NCBI RefSeq assembly: GCF_932276165.1
Contig: NC_063997.1
Span: forward strand, 7,760,001-7,824,000
Origin: Plutella xylostella
Taxonomy: Eukaryota; Arthropoda; Insecta; Lepidoptera; Plutellidae
Direction of reading: 5' to 3'
DNA: 64,000 nt
In this document: positions 48,457-60,800 of the stretch, piece after piece
Layout: each line of letters opens with the position of its first letter
Numbering within the stretch: position 1 is the stretch's first letter
Notes under the pieces: generated by a model
Databases searched by the model: none
What the model saw: the letters and a program-made list of their open reading frames with translations, nothing else
What the model was told of the DNA's origin: nothing
Position numbers and translations under genes: made by a program

Positions 48457-49570
48457 ATTGGTGTATGTAGAAAAAATGCGCCTATTTTATAATTTAAATT
48501 ACCAAAATCCTGAAAAATTTAAAATTTTTACAATACAACAAAATTTCGATTTCCACTCCATACGATATTTGACACAGAACACAGATGACGACATGACATG
48601 ATATGATATGATGACACTGACAGTTTACAGAGAGCTCAGAATAATAATCATTAATATTTTCGACTTAAGCTGCGTACAGTACAACGAACGCCAATGGTTA
48701 TGCCAAAGATGGATTCGATAAATATCATACAAAATACAGGGCAGATTGCAGAAACGAAGGCCAACGAAACCCGTTCGTTGGCCTTCGTTGGGCCGGTCTG
48801 TACGCAGCTTGAGCCAAACTTTTGAATCTGCCATACATACTCAGCAATGTACGTAGGTACGTCTATTTAACATAAAAGGAAAATATTTGTGGCCTCATGT
48901 ACTTTATTTGAAGTTATTATTCTGAGGAAATATACAGAATATTTTGAATGACGTTTGACACATGTGTTGTGTCAGTGTCAGTGCTCACATTACAAATCTA
49001 GTAACTTCCAGTAGCGATCAATGCGCAGACGCTAGTCGTCTCGCGCCCCTCACTTAGACAACATACTTGTAAAATGTAATTGATAAAATCAGTAAATAGT
49101 TTGGCCTCAAGAAATCCTGCATTCGTCATTTACCACAACCCCATAGTCACCCGACATGTAATTCTACATACTCTTGGTTCGGTGTATCACAAAAGTTTTG
49201 TTTTGAAGTGGTTTTGAAAGTTTTGTTAATTTTTATATGTTATAATTCAGTAGAGTGATATAATTCAGGACTATAAATTATATTTATGTACAACAAAATA
49301 AATTTTATAATATGCTAAAGCAATTTTTATGAATAGTATGCGTTATGAATACTTTTAAAGTGTGATTCCAAAAGTCGAGTAGGAATTATTAAGATTTCAG
49401 CAAGGAAAAACAACAAATATCATTTAGAATAGATTTAAGAGGGGTTTTTCGTTGCCTATGTAGTTGTAGACAGAATCCTTCTAGCAGATAATCATAAATA
49501 GGTAACAATAAAATATGTATAGCTACTGATAACTCTTCCTTCCTGTCTACTTATTGTATTTTAATCTACT
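48457..49570. promoter_or_regulatory. divergent intergenic region, POLR3E and fucosyltransferase 1
   Basis: The two genes are transcribed away from each other across about 1.1 kb, so both promoters and 5'UTRs must lie here or be spliced in from here. It also contains a MITE (48668-48809). I see no motif strong enough to place either start site. Confidence 0.5.
48668..48809. mobile_element. MITE with AGCTGCGTACAG ends
   Basis: Inverted ends AGCTGCGTACAG and CTGTACGCAGCT, flanked by TTA on the left and TGA on the right (probably a decayed 3-bp duplication). Near the right end there is an extra perfect hairpin, CGAAGGCCAACGAA then TTCGTTGGCCTTCG. 142 bp, no ORF, located in the POLR3E upstream region. 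Confidence 0.7.
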
Positions 49571-50839
49571 ATGAAACACAAAATGAAACGAGTCATGGGC
49601 TGGGCAACTAGATTGAAGTGCTTTGATTGTATTATCATAGTTATTTGTATGGTAGCTTTATTTATTTACTCATCAAAATTTTACAATGCAGAAAATGTTT
49701 CATCAAAGATTCCTACTCTACTTTGGTGGACCCCTGAGTTTCCTTCTCATGAAATAGAATTAAGCTGTCCAAATTATACTTATTGCAATGTTCTAAGTGA
49801 CAAAAACAAAGCAAGACATTCAGAAATTGATGCTTATTTGTTTTATGGAAGTGGCATGAATTTGAAGAATTTACCAATGCCCAGAAATGTTGATAAACAC
49901 ATTTGGGGTTTGTTCCATGAAGAGTCACCAAGAAATGTTCCCGAGCTCATGCATCCACCATTCCTGCAGCTCTTTAATTACTCTGCAACATTCAGCCGGC
50001 ACAGTGATGTTCCACTAACTCTGCAGTACTTGAAGACAATTGAAGATATCACAAGTAATGAATATTTTATTAGTACAAAGGAAAAGAACTCCCTCCTGTC
50101 AAGCATAGCCCCAATACTGTTTTTGCAATCAGATTGTGATACAGCCACAGAAAGAGAGCTATATGTAGAGGAACTGATGAAACATATTGCTGTAGATTCT
50201 TATGGGACTTGCTTGAACAACAGAGAGCTACCTCATCAATTCCAAGAAGATTACTTAAATAAACTAGATGATAGTGATTTCTTGAAATTCATTGCACGCT
50301 ACAAATTTGTGATAGCCATAGAGAATGGAGTTTGTGAAGACTATATCACAGAGAAATTGTGGAGGGCATTAAAAGTTGGGACAGTTCCTATCTACTTTGG
50401 GTCTCCATCAGTTACTGACTGGTTACCTAATAATAAATCTGTAATACTCCTCACTGAATATCCAACACCCACATTGATGGCAAGCCATGTACGGAATTTG
50501 TTGGCCAGTGATAGAAAATATGAGGAATATTTAGAACACAAGTTGAAAAAAATAATCACAAACAAAAGATTGATACTGGAATCTGAGACTTATCCCTACC
50601 AGAGTGATACTTTAATGGCTGTAAATGAGTTTGAATGTTTAATTTGCCAGATAGTACATGAAAGAAGAAAGGGTGTACAAAAGCAGTCCATTGTATCTAA
50701 AAAGCATTATGATTGCCCCAAACCCATGTCTGCTCTAACACTATCTGCTAATGACAGAAACAGTTGGATTTATACTTGGGAAGTAGCATTGAATACTGCA
50801 GAATCGATTTATCAAAAAGTTATGAATACAAGGTATTAG
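49571..50839 (+). CDS. alpha-(1,3)-fucosyltransferase, FUT10/11 type (copy 1)
   Basis: Glycosyltransferase family 10, type II membrane enzyme of the ER/Golgi that uses GDP-fucose; vertebrate FUT10 and FUT11 act as protein O-fucosyltransferases on EMI domains. 422 aa in one uninterrupted exon. A short cytoplasmic tail is followed by one membrane helix (residues about 18-36, FDCIIIVICMVALFIY), then LLWWTPEFP, HEESPRNVPELMHPP, LFNYSATFSRHSDVPLT, LQSDCDTATERELYVEELM and VDSYGTCLNN. The GDP-fucose-binding block is YKFVIAIENGVCEDYITEKL and VPIYFGSPSVTDWLPNNKS. C-terminal FECLICQIV and a conserved Cys-Pro. It is followed 712 bp downstream by a paralogue on the same strand. The start ATG at 49571 gives the expected membrane anchor. 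Confidence 0.95.
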   Translation: MKHKMKRVMGWATRLKCFDCIIIVICMVALFIYSSKFYNAENVSSKIPTLLWWTPEFPSHEIELSCPNYTYCNVLSDKNKARHSEIDAYLFYGSGMNLKNLPMPRNVDKHIWGLFHEESPRNVPELMHPPFLQLFNYSATFSRHSDVPLTLQYLKTIEDITSNEYFISTKEKNSLLSSIAPILFLQSDCDTATERELYVEELMKHIAVDSYGTCLNNRELPHQFQEDYLNKLDDSDFLKFIARYKFVIAIENGVCEDYITEKLWRALKVGTVPIYFGSPSVTDWLPNNKSVILLTEYPTPTLMASHVRNLLASDRKYEEYLEHKLKKIITNKRLILESETYPYQSDTLMAVNEFECLICQIVHERRKGVQKQSIVSKKHYDCPKPMSALTLSANDRNSWIYTWEVALNTAESIYQKVMNTRY

Positions 50840-51551
50840 AATAAGAAGTAACATATTTTGTAATATTACAGAGATTTTGTAATTACTTTTATATGTAAAA
50901 AAATATAAGTACATTCCATTTTTATATTGTCTTTTATTGCATACCGCTAACCATAGGTACCTACTAAAAATACCACATGCTAATTCCGATAGATGGCGAT
51001 TCATCATTGGCCTGTTCCAGCCTGTATACCTGGCAGGTGGCTGGCTATCTTGGGACTCTCCCACGGATCTGTTGTTATACCTATGTAGGTATAATAAATA
51101 TTATAGGGTAGTGCTGGCTCCGCACTTTTCGGCTCTTGCAGTATAAAAGTTTTTTCTTAAAAATAAATCAGAATAATTACGGACGGCTTTCCTCTGTCAG
51201 ATTCAAGCTTCTCTTTATGGTCTAAGCAGAAGGTTGGGAGAATGCATCAAGGCACAGAGTACACTGCGAGAAGTTTGGTTGTACAACACTGTCACGTAAT
51301 TCACCATCTAGTCTATGATCACCACTGAGGAAAAAAACACTAGTAATCACGTCAAAATAATCCAAGGAAAATTGGAAAATCAGAGGAAAATCACTATAAT
51401 ATTAATATAGTAGTCTATGAAATTACTAATCATCTGTCTCCTATAGGCACAAAATACTTTGTAGGTTCTTAAATTATGTGTACCTACCATTTACCTACCT
51501 TCTTATGTGATGTAAGCCTGCTATCTACCTACACAATTAATTAGCAACGTT
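50840..51551. other. spacer between the two fucosyltransferase genes
   Basis: AT-rich, contains no coding sequence that I can support. It must hold copy 1's 3' end and any promoter of copy 2. No similarity to the copy 1 upstream region is evident by eye. Confidence 0.45.
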
Positions 51552-52796
51552 ATGGTCATGGCCGAAAAACCAGCAACTACTTCCAAATCAGTGTTAAGGA
51601 TTACATGTGCTTGTATAGTGGTCATTTTCATAATCACTTTATCAGCCTATCAATCGGCCTCACCACCACCGCCAGTAGCACCGAGAATGCCATCCTTGCA
51701 GTGGTGGACCGATGGGTTCCCCGACCGACATAGCAACCAGATCATACACTGCTCCAAGCGTGAGGTGTGCCGTGTGACCGACAAAAGACGTGGTCCACTG
51801 AAATCTGATGCATACATGTTCTACGCATCTTCCATCGAGATACAAGACCTTCCCTTACCCCGGAATCCCGACAAAAATGTGTGGGCCTTATATCACGAGG
51901 AATCGCCGAGAAATATGCCCGAATTAATGCATGAACCGTTCTTAAAGTTGTTCAACTACTCAGCGACTGTAAGTCGACGCAGTAACGTTCCACTAACGTT
52001 TCAATATTTGAAAAGTTTGGACAATATCACCAGTGCAAAGTACTTCGTCAGTACAGAGAAAAAGAACTCATATTTGAATTATTTGGCGCCCATATTGTAT
52101 TTGCAGTCGCAGTGTTGTACGACTACTGAACGAGACGTGTATGTGAAAGAGCTCATGAAATTAATCCCAGTAGATTCTTACGGCGATTGTTTGAATTATA
52201 AAAAGCTACCACTTGATATGAAAGAGGACTACTTGAACAAGCTGAACGATGACGCCTTTCTGAAGTTTATAGCAAGATATAAGTTTGTTATAGCGATAGA
52301 GAATGGCGTCTGTGATGATTATATCACCGAAAAGTTTTGGCGCGCTATCCAAGTCGGCATTGTGCCTATCTACTTCGGATCTCCAACAATCGAGGACTTT
52401 TTCCCCAATAATAAATCTGCAATATTACTAACACAATATCCTAATCCAAAATTGCTCGTAAAATACATCCACCAGTTAAATTCTAACGATAAACTATACG
52501 AGGAATATTTAATGCACAAGATCGAAGGAGTCATTTCAAACCATATATTGTTGGATGACTACGCGAAGTATCCGTTTTCAAAGGATGGCAACGTTAGAAA
52601 GTTTGAATGCTTTATTTGCAATAAAATATATAAAAGATGGCGTGGCGTCAGGGAGCGAGCTATAGTCAATGAAAGCCATTACAAATGTCCGAAGCCTATA
52701 TCCGCTCTATCCCTAGCTGTCAATAACGAGAATCAATGGGTCCACGTTTGGGAACATGCGTTACAAACAGCGCAAACACTTTTTGAATATGTTTAA
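51552..52796 (+). CDS. alpha-(1,3)-fucosyltransferase, FUT10/11 type (copy 2)
   Basis: 414 aa, intronless, same orientation as copy 1 and the same architecture: membrane helix (ITCACIVVIFIITLSAY), a proline-rich stem (SPPPPVAPRMPS), LQWWTDGFP, HEESPRNMPELMHEP, LFNYSATVSRRSNVPLT, VDSYGDCLNY, then YKFVIAIENGVCDDYITEKF and VPIYFGSPTIEDFFPNNKS, FECFICNKIYKRWRGV and a C-terminal CPKP. All GT10 signature residues are retained, so it is probably active. Divergence from copy 1 is large at synonymous and many non-synonymous sites, so the duplication is not recent. The stem is the most different part. Two in-frame ATGs (51552 and 51558) are both plausible starts. Confidence 0.95.
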   Translation: MVMAEKPATTSKSVLRITCACIVVIFIITLSAYQSASPPPPVAPRMPSLQWWTDGFPDRHSNQIIHCSKREVCRVTDKRRGPLKSDAYMFYASSIEIQDLPLPRNPDKNVWALYHEESPRNMPELMHEPFLKLFNYSATVSRRSNVPLTFQYLKSLDNITSAKYFVSTEKKNSYLNYLAPILYLQSQCCTTTERDVYVKELMKLIPVDSYGDCLNYKKLPLDMKEDYLNKLNDDAFLKFIARYKFVIAIENGVCDDYITEKFWRAIQVGIVPIYFGSPTIEDFFPNNKSAILLTQYPNPKLLVKYIHQLNSNDKLYEEYLMHKIEGVISNHILLDDYAKYPFSKDGNVRKFECFICNKIYKRWRGVRERAIVNESHYKCPKPISALSLAVNNENQWVHVWEHALQTAQTLFEYV

Positions 52797-53069
52797 AAAC
52801 CTTAACTCGAGTTGAGGCTCCTAGATTTCCTTCTAATTTTTATAAGCTTTTTTATACCAATAATGCAAGTATAAGACATTTGTTTGTATTTTTTAATTAT
52901 TTATCTATGTTTAAAAATAAACAAATGTATACAATATTTCAATATTAATAGTATATTTTTACTTATTAGTGAGTGAATATGAAAAAATAATTATTCTATT
53001 GGGCTTAGCACCACTCTGGTATAAGTATTAGTTACGCTAACGTAAACGTTGATTATAAAACTTATCTAA

Positions 53070-53232
53070 GGGCCTCTACACACCAAAGCCGCTGACCCGG
53101 CGGCATAGCCCGGCGGCCTTGTGCCGGCGGGTTAACATAGTACAAAATGAGGCATGATTTTACAAAATGAGGCCGGCGGGTTGAGCCGGCGGCCTGAGCC
53201 GCCGGGTCAGCGGCTTTGGTGTGTAGAGGCCT
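53070..53232. mobile_element. palindromic MITE with TAA duplication
   Basis: Ends GGGCCTCTACACACCAAAGC and the inverse GCTTTGGTGTGTAGAGGCCT continue through CGCTGACCCGGCGGC, about 34 bp of arm with one mismatch. TAA on both sides (53067-53069, 53233-53235). CCGGCGG-type motifs repeat inside each arm. 163 bp. It sits just past the DPYD stop codon, within about 15 bp, so it may form part of the DPYD 3'UTR. Confidence 0.85.
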
Positions 53233-53246
53233 TAACTACGATGCCA

Positions 53247-54781
53247 TTACTGGCAAACTCCGTCTAAAGGCGAGACGGGATGGACTTGATAATGCAGACC
53301 TCTTTTGATGACATGCGGAATCGTCTTCGGCACCATTCTGAAAGAAATACAATAAAAGTTTCAACAATACATCCAGAGCCTTCCCGTTATAATGTCTTGC
53401 CCATCTGTCCACAACACCGAAGGTTGACGGGTAGAAAAAGCTATTAGAATTAAGTTGGCCATCTTAAAATGTTGTGTGATGTGCTGTATTACTAATAGTA
53501 GTCATAATAAACATAAGTACAGTGGAATAAACATAAGTAACTACTGTGGAAGTGCAAATGTATCTATCGTCCTCAATGTGAAGGCAGGTCAATGTAAAAT
53601 GTGTTAAAATTAATTTCAGTGACTCACACTCATAATGTATGACGAGTGTAAAACTTATTGTGTTGCATCTAGGCACATATTTGATAGATAAATATAGTAA
53701 AACTCACGATATGCAGTCGATGATTGGACAGACGGATAGACACAGCGTGCAGCCCGTGCAGTCGTCGGTCACGTGCGGGATGTGCGTTTCCGGGTCGAAG
53801 CTGGAACGATAATAATATTATAAATAAATAAATGATAACTATATATATACGGTTTGTAAAGGATATACGATAAGCTCATGGGTATAAAAACAACAGATAA
53901 AACAACGTGGGTAACTATGGAAGTAAGGTAGGTACCTAATAAAAAGTTAAGTTTTGCTTGCTTATTTAAATTACTTACATTTTCCAGTGCGTAATATTTA
54001 AGTGTTAAAATTATTAAAATCTATTTTTGTCTTTAGAATCGCTGCCGCTGTCTTATAAATACTTAGGTACTTATATTAATAATAATTTAAAGAAGTTAAT
54101 TATTTCAAAGATAGGATAGCTACTTACTCTATCGCTTGATATCCGGAGTCTGCGCAGGCCATGTAGCATTTACCGCAGTTTATACACATGTCCTGAAAAT
54201 GAGAAGGTTACTTTTAGCTCGTTGAATAATATAAAAACATCATATTTAATGTGTCATAAGTAGCTTTTATTTAAGTAATCCAATCGACAACAGTGTTTTA
54301 TGTGTTCCACGACATAGGATTAAATGCCACTATAGTTTCAATGTTTAATCACTTCACAAATAAGCAAAAAACTTTGTTCCTGCATGATAGGTAGGTAACT
54401 AGGTAAGTACTTACGTCATCAATCAGAGCAACCACTTGCTTGGTATTATCCAAGTGCTTGTAGGTTCCTATTCTTTCTAACGCTTGGCCCACAATGTTCT
54501 CGATTTTCGGCACTTCAATCGCCGGTTCAACCAGTTTTATGGCACTTTCAACCTTGTCATCTTCCAGGATGTCTGATTTTAGTCTGGCAGCGTGCATTAT
54601 GGCTTCGCGTTTCGCCGCGTAGGGTCCGAAGTGGGCTAACACCTGTAGAATAAATAGATTTTAATTATGTTATTTATTTCAATTTGCCTATGGAACATAC
54701 TGATTCAGATAGGTAATTATACGAAGAGAGAAAACAGTACCGTAGAAATCCTAACTAATATTATAAATGCGAAAGTAACTG

Positions 54782-54824
<43 letters not shown>

Positions 54825-57800
54825 TACTCTTTCACGCCAAAACTACTGAACGGATTTGAATGAAATTTGGTATACATATGGTCTAGACCCTGAGAAAGAA
54901 CATAGGCTACTTTTTATCCGGGAATCCACGGGAAATCTTATTAAGGCGAAGCGAAGCTCGCGGGGACAGCTAGTGTTGTATAATTAATTTGTTCAAGTCA
55001 TATAATTTAAGTAATGTCTTCCTGGAACCTACCAGAATTACTCCCACCTCAGCCACTTGTATTGACAATATTTACTGTAATTGTGATTTTACTAATCATT
55101 CTGTAATCAATTGTTTACCATCCGACCACAGTGGGCAAATTATAACGTTTCCTTGTACTTTTGAACGTAAGTCAGCCACTTTCAAGTTCAGACCAGTAAC
55201 ATCATACAGAATTGATAAGTTTAAATCTCGATTGAACAGTAAACTTGGCTACTGTAGAAGCTCTGAAAGAAATCCCAATGATGCCTTTAAGGAAATATTT
55301 CAAGGTTTGTCTCAAGAATTTGAAAACGTGTTCACTAAGAAAGAAGTAGATGTTAATTGTAAACTAAGTCTTAATGACTGGGCAACATCGGGAATTTATA
55401 AGAGCAGACGTAAATTATATGATCTCTATGAACAGCGTACATTTACTCATGACGATAACTTTAGAGATTATGTAAAGAAATATACAAAGATATTCAAAGC
55501 CGTTTGCCACCAAGCTAAATCAGATTATATAAATAGAAAGATTAAAAACTCTAATAACAAGATTAAAACCGTATGGAATATCATTAATACTGAAACCGGG
55601 AAGAATAAACCACGTGATTTAAATTTTGAACTTAAAATTAACGATAAAATTGTTTCATCTAGTGAAGAAGTGGCTTCCGTCTTTGAAGATTTTTTCCGTA
55701 GTATACCGATAGCTACAACTGAGAACCTTGATTCATCTTGCGCTGAAGCTGAACGTTTGCTAAGAGGGAATGCACCGCCTTGCGATCTCGACTTTCAATT
55801 TCATGGTATAAATACACAGACCATAATTACCACTTATAAAGAATTAAATTTAAAAATGACAGAAGATTTATGGGGCATGTCCGTTAAAGTTATTAGTCAT
55901 GTTATTGATATCCTAGCACCCCACTTGGCTAATCTTTTTAACAGATGCATTGAGGTCGGTGTATTCCCCGATTTGATGAAACTTAGTAAACTAATACCAC
56001 TTTTTAAATCTGGTGAGAAAAATGATCCCAATAATTTTAGGCCTGTATCAGTTTTGCCAGTACTGAGTAAAATATTTGAAAAAATTATGCTGCATCAAAT
56101 GCTTTCGCACTTTGGTATTCACGGCCTTCTCCATAACCAACAGTTCGGTTTCACCAAAGGTCGATCTACAACTGACGCTGGTGTCGCGTTGGTCAAACAC
56201 ATATTTAGTGCTTGGGAGGAACGTCTTGATGCTGTGGGTGTATTTTGCGATCTATCGAAAGCATTTGATTGTGTGGATCATGCCACTCTACTTATGAAAC
56301 TTAAATATTATGGGCTAACTGGCAAAGCTCTTACATTATTGGAATCATACTTGAGCAACAGAACTCAACTAGTTGACATAAATGGAGTGCGTTCGGCTGG
56401 CTGTCCTGTCAGTATGGGTGTTCCCCAAGGCTCGATTTTAGGACCATTCTTGTTTCTTGTATATGTTAACGATTTACCGTTTTTGGTAGATAAATTATGT
56501 GAGATAGTACTGTTTGCTGATGATACTTCACTTATATTTAAGTTGAAGCGACAAGAAGTCAATTTTGACAATGCAAACAGTACTCTTTCCATAGTTGCTA
56601 ATTGGTTCACTGTAAATAATTTAGCTCTTAACTCCAAGAAAACAAAATGTATTAAATTCACTTTGCCTAATGTAAGACAAGTAGAGACATATTTGACATT
56701 GAATAACGATAAGCTAGAGTTAGTAAATGAAACGGTATTCCTGGGTATTACAATTGACTCAAAGTTGCAATGGGGACCCCATATTGAGAGGATAGCCGGT
56801 AGATTGAGTTCTGCAGCTTATGCGGTTAGAACCATTAGACAGTTAACAGATGTAGATACAGCCAGGCTTGTGTATTTTAGTTATTTTCATAGTGTTATGT
56901 CTTACGGAATTTTATTGTGGGGACGAGCGGCTGACATTAATCAAATCTTTGTTCTGCAAAAACGAGCAATTCGAGCCATATATGTATTAGGGTCTAGAAT
57001 TTCATTAAGAGATACGTTTAAGGAAATAGATATACTAACTGTTCCATGCCAATATATCTATGAAAATATTATGTATGTTCGTAAAAACTTAAATTCATTT
57101 AGTAAAGTAGGAGCCACTCACGGTATTGAGACCAGAAACAAAAATAAGTTGCTTTTCCCCACACTCAGACTTTCGAAAACAAACACATCATTCATGGGGA
57201 ACTGTATACGTTTTTATAATAAATTTTCAAATGAAGCAATAAACCTTACTGAGCAAAAATTTAAGAATTATGTTAAAGCTACATTATGTAGTAAAGCTTA
57301 CTATAGTATAAATGATTATTTAAACGACAAAAACGCGTGGTCTTGTCCACCTCAGCTAAGGCTATTGAAAAAATGAAATGGATATAGGTACTTAAGTAAA
57401 ATTGTAGGTACTAGATATAAGTAAAAATTGTAATAGATTATAAGGAAAAAGTTGAAAAGATGCTCGAGGAGTTTCTTTCGCCATTTCTTTCCTTCTCAAT
57501 GACGGGGCCTTTGTGAAATGGTGGTAGATGACTATCGACAAATAATTGTAAAATTTTACGTCGATTAAACCATTTGAATTTTTGAATTTTTTTTTGTAGG
57601 ACTACGCTGTCACATTGGTGCTGATAGCCCTACGTGTGGATATCTATAGATAGCATTTCTAATCAACAAGGCATCTGAGAGGACTGACATTCTCACATGT
57701 TCTTTGGGTGAGTTCGCAAAGGTTATGTTTCATATGTTATGTGTTGATTAGTTTATTGTTTTTTTATTTTTAGTTGTTTGTGTCTTTTTAAGAAAGTTTT

Positions 57801-60800
57801 TTGTTGTGTTTGTTATTTTTCTTTATTATTGTGTTAGGTTTATCCTGTAAGATAATATAAGTAGTTAATAAATAAATAAATAAATAAATAAAATAAACTT
57901 TCTAAATACCTACCTAGTAGGAACCAACTCAAATCGTAGGCATCGCATGCATTTACCATACGAACGCCCCATATACTTAGACCTATAGGAGCTTAACTTA
58001 TTTTGAAGAAACTTATCTGCATTGATTTAACACCACAGGTAATAAACGCTAAAACACCTACAAACCTTCCCATCATCCCCGTACAGCGTCTGCACGGGTT
58101 TCCCCTTCTGGTGCTTGACGGTGGGCGGCGACTGTCCGTTCCAGCCGTCGAGCCCGAGCGAGCGCAGGTATAAGAGGGCTTTCAGACCCGTGCAGTAGTC
58201 GTCTATGACGGAAAAGTCTTGGTTTTGGACTGCGCTGCATATCTGGAGTGGAAAAGGATTTCTCTTGAAAAGTGCCCTAGCTAAGTTTAGCACTAAAGTG
58301 ACTTGTCGATCTTATGCCTATACCGTATACCGCTGCCTCTTTTTATAGCTCACGTTTCTATGTAGAGAAAGACACAATATATAAATGGGCGCCATTACAT
58401 AAGTAGAAGTAGGCATTCATATAGCGAGATATCGTGAGCCCATTTTCATGTGTTTATAATTAACTATCTGCGTGCGTCAGTACACTACAATTTTAGTATA
58501 CGAAGACATAATCATACCGAAATGACTGAGCACGCTTATTTTACCATATTTATCCCACTAAGCTATCCGCACCCCATCAACCAACCTGAACAACTGGCGC
58601 CCCGCACAGCATAAACGCGAAGGCCGAGTCCGCTGAGTCAATCCCCCCAATACCGAGCACCGGGAAGCCGGGCAGCTTGTTGCCGATAGCGGACACGGCC
58701 CGCAGCCCCATCGGGCGCGTCGCGTTGCCTGAGACTCCGCCGTAGGTTGTGCGCTTCTCTGTACCTGTGGGAATGAGGGGGGTTATAAGAATGGTGTGTT
58801 TGTCTGTGGTAAGGTGGTAACGTAGGTACCTGATAAATTGATAAACGTAAGTAACGAGTCTTTTCTTTAAAAAAATAATGACAAACATAGTATTAATTTT
58901 TCAGTGAGTATATATACATATTATATTTGTATTAATAAATGTACATACCAACAGCTGGCCACGGCGTAGCGTCGGCTTTCACACTCATCAACCCAGACAC
59001 AGTATTGATGGCCGATACTCCATCCGCACCACCTATAAAACATCATTTTTTAGGTAAGTACCTATGTCAATAAGATAGCAAATCTTACGACGTAGCTTAG
59101 GGTTATGTATAGTAGGTATAAGTAGGTATTCGAGAAGATGTCTATTCAATATTGCAGCATAGCCGAGTAGGTAGATATGTAGATACTAAATGAAGTATAA
59201 AAATTTAAATCTGCTGCATTTAATAAAAAGTTCTACTGTACATAGGTAGGTATTTTGTTCAAATTACCTTCCTTCGCCGCCATAGCGATGGTGACGATGT
59301 CAGTGATGTTCGGCGTTAGTTTCACGAAGAATGGAATTTTAACCGCCTTTCGCACCCACTGGGAGATTCCCTTCACCAGCACTGGATCCTGCGGATGTTA
59401 ACAAGAAAGTGAGTTTTATTTTTACGTACTAGTAACGCCATCTGCTGGATGGATTAAGTAATGCAGTAGGTGTAATGATCAACCAGACTTCGCTCCAGCA
59501 GGCCTGGCCTAAAGAATTAACACTAGATGCAGTCTGAGACTAGGTCGACCAATATTACATCGATGGTGGACTTGTGACAAGTCCTTTAGGGTTATGGAGA
59601 TGCTGGAGGTGTTGGAGCATCCCCATGCAAAGGGAGGATCCTCCGACCAGGCCGGGTGGTGTGGCCTGGCGGGCAGCTGCCCAACGGTTAGCGTTGGGGA
59701 TTTCTATATATTGCAGAGTAGGTGAGAAACTTCGAATGCGCGATGTAGGATTTTCATAGTAATTTGCGTAGTTCCCATACATCTTCTCTATATTGCGTTC
59801 CGAGCGCCATCTGTTGATCTTCGTCTGAACTAGTGGCTAGGAGTCCGCCACATCACTCCCCCACCGAGACCGGAGGGCGATAGTCTTCAGTGCAGCCGAG
59901 AGTCTTGATTGCCAGCCAGTGCCGCGTAGTCCGCAGTGAGTCGGGACTGTGAGTGCGGTGAGGAGTCCCCAGTGAGTCGGGGTGATGCTGCAGTGGCGAT
60001 GTCCACGGTGAGTCGGGATGAGCCTGCAGTGGAGCATGGTGGCAGAGTGCTGCGTCGACCAGGAGAGGATGGCTCTGCTTGCTGACCGGCCGAAGTGCAG
60101 TGGTGCTGTGCCAAGTTGCTGGTGTGGGTCGAGGGTGTGACCAGGCCTGCGCGTTCGCTGCATGCTGGTGGTCATGATGCCCTTTAAGACCGGATGCTGG
60201 CTGGTTGGCTCCAGGGGCTGCTTGCCGAGAGTTCTGCTGCACGGCTGTTGAGGTGAGGAGAGAAAGTCGATGGAAGATGGCGTGGAGGCTGCTCTGCGGG
60301 TCTTCAGAAGGCTGCGCTGATGTTCTTCACGGGGTCACCAGTATGGAGATGCTGGAGGTGGTAGAGCATCCCCATGCAAAGGGAGGATCCTCCGACCAGG
60401 CCGGGTGGTGTGGCCTGGCGGGCAGCTGCCCAACGGTTAGCGTTGGGGATTTCTATATATTGCAGAGTAGGTGAGAAACTTCGAATGCGCGATGTAGGAT
60501 TTTCATAGTAATTTGCGTAGTTCCCATACATCTTCTCTGTATTGCGTTCCGAGCGCCATCTGTTGATCTTCGTCTGAACTAGTGGCTAGGAGTCCGCCAC
60601 AGGGTTAAGTATATTAATTTCACTGCTAACCAACTTTTTGAAATCGGTTATGTACCTACGTTTGTTCTACAGGGCATGCTGAGCTGGTGTCTTTTTGACA
60701 TATTGTTAACTGTATCTTTTTATGTTGTCATAGTTCTGAAGAGTGTCAAATATTCCCCATCTCACCTGCCCACACGCCAGCCCCATGCCCGACTCGCCCA

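Noticed and set aside
59853..60242. 129- and 112-residue ORFs in the LTR element interior
   Set aside because: Pro/His/Ser-rich repeats in several frames without gag or pol features; probably non-coding interior of a TRIM.
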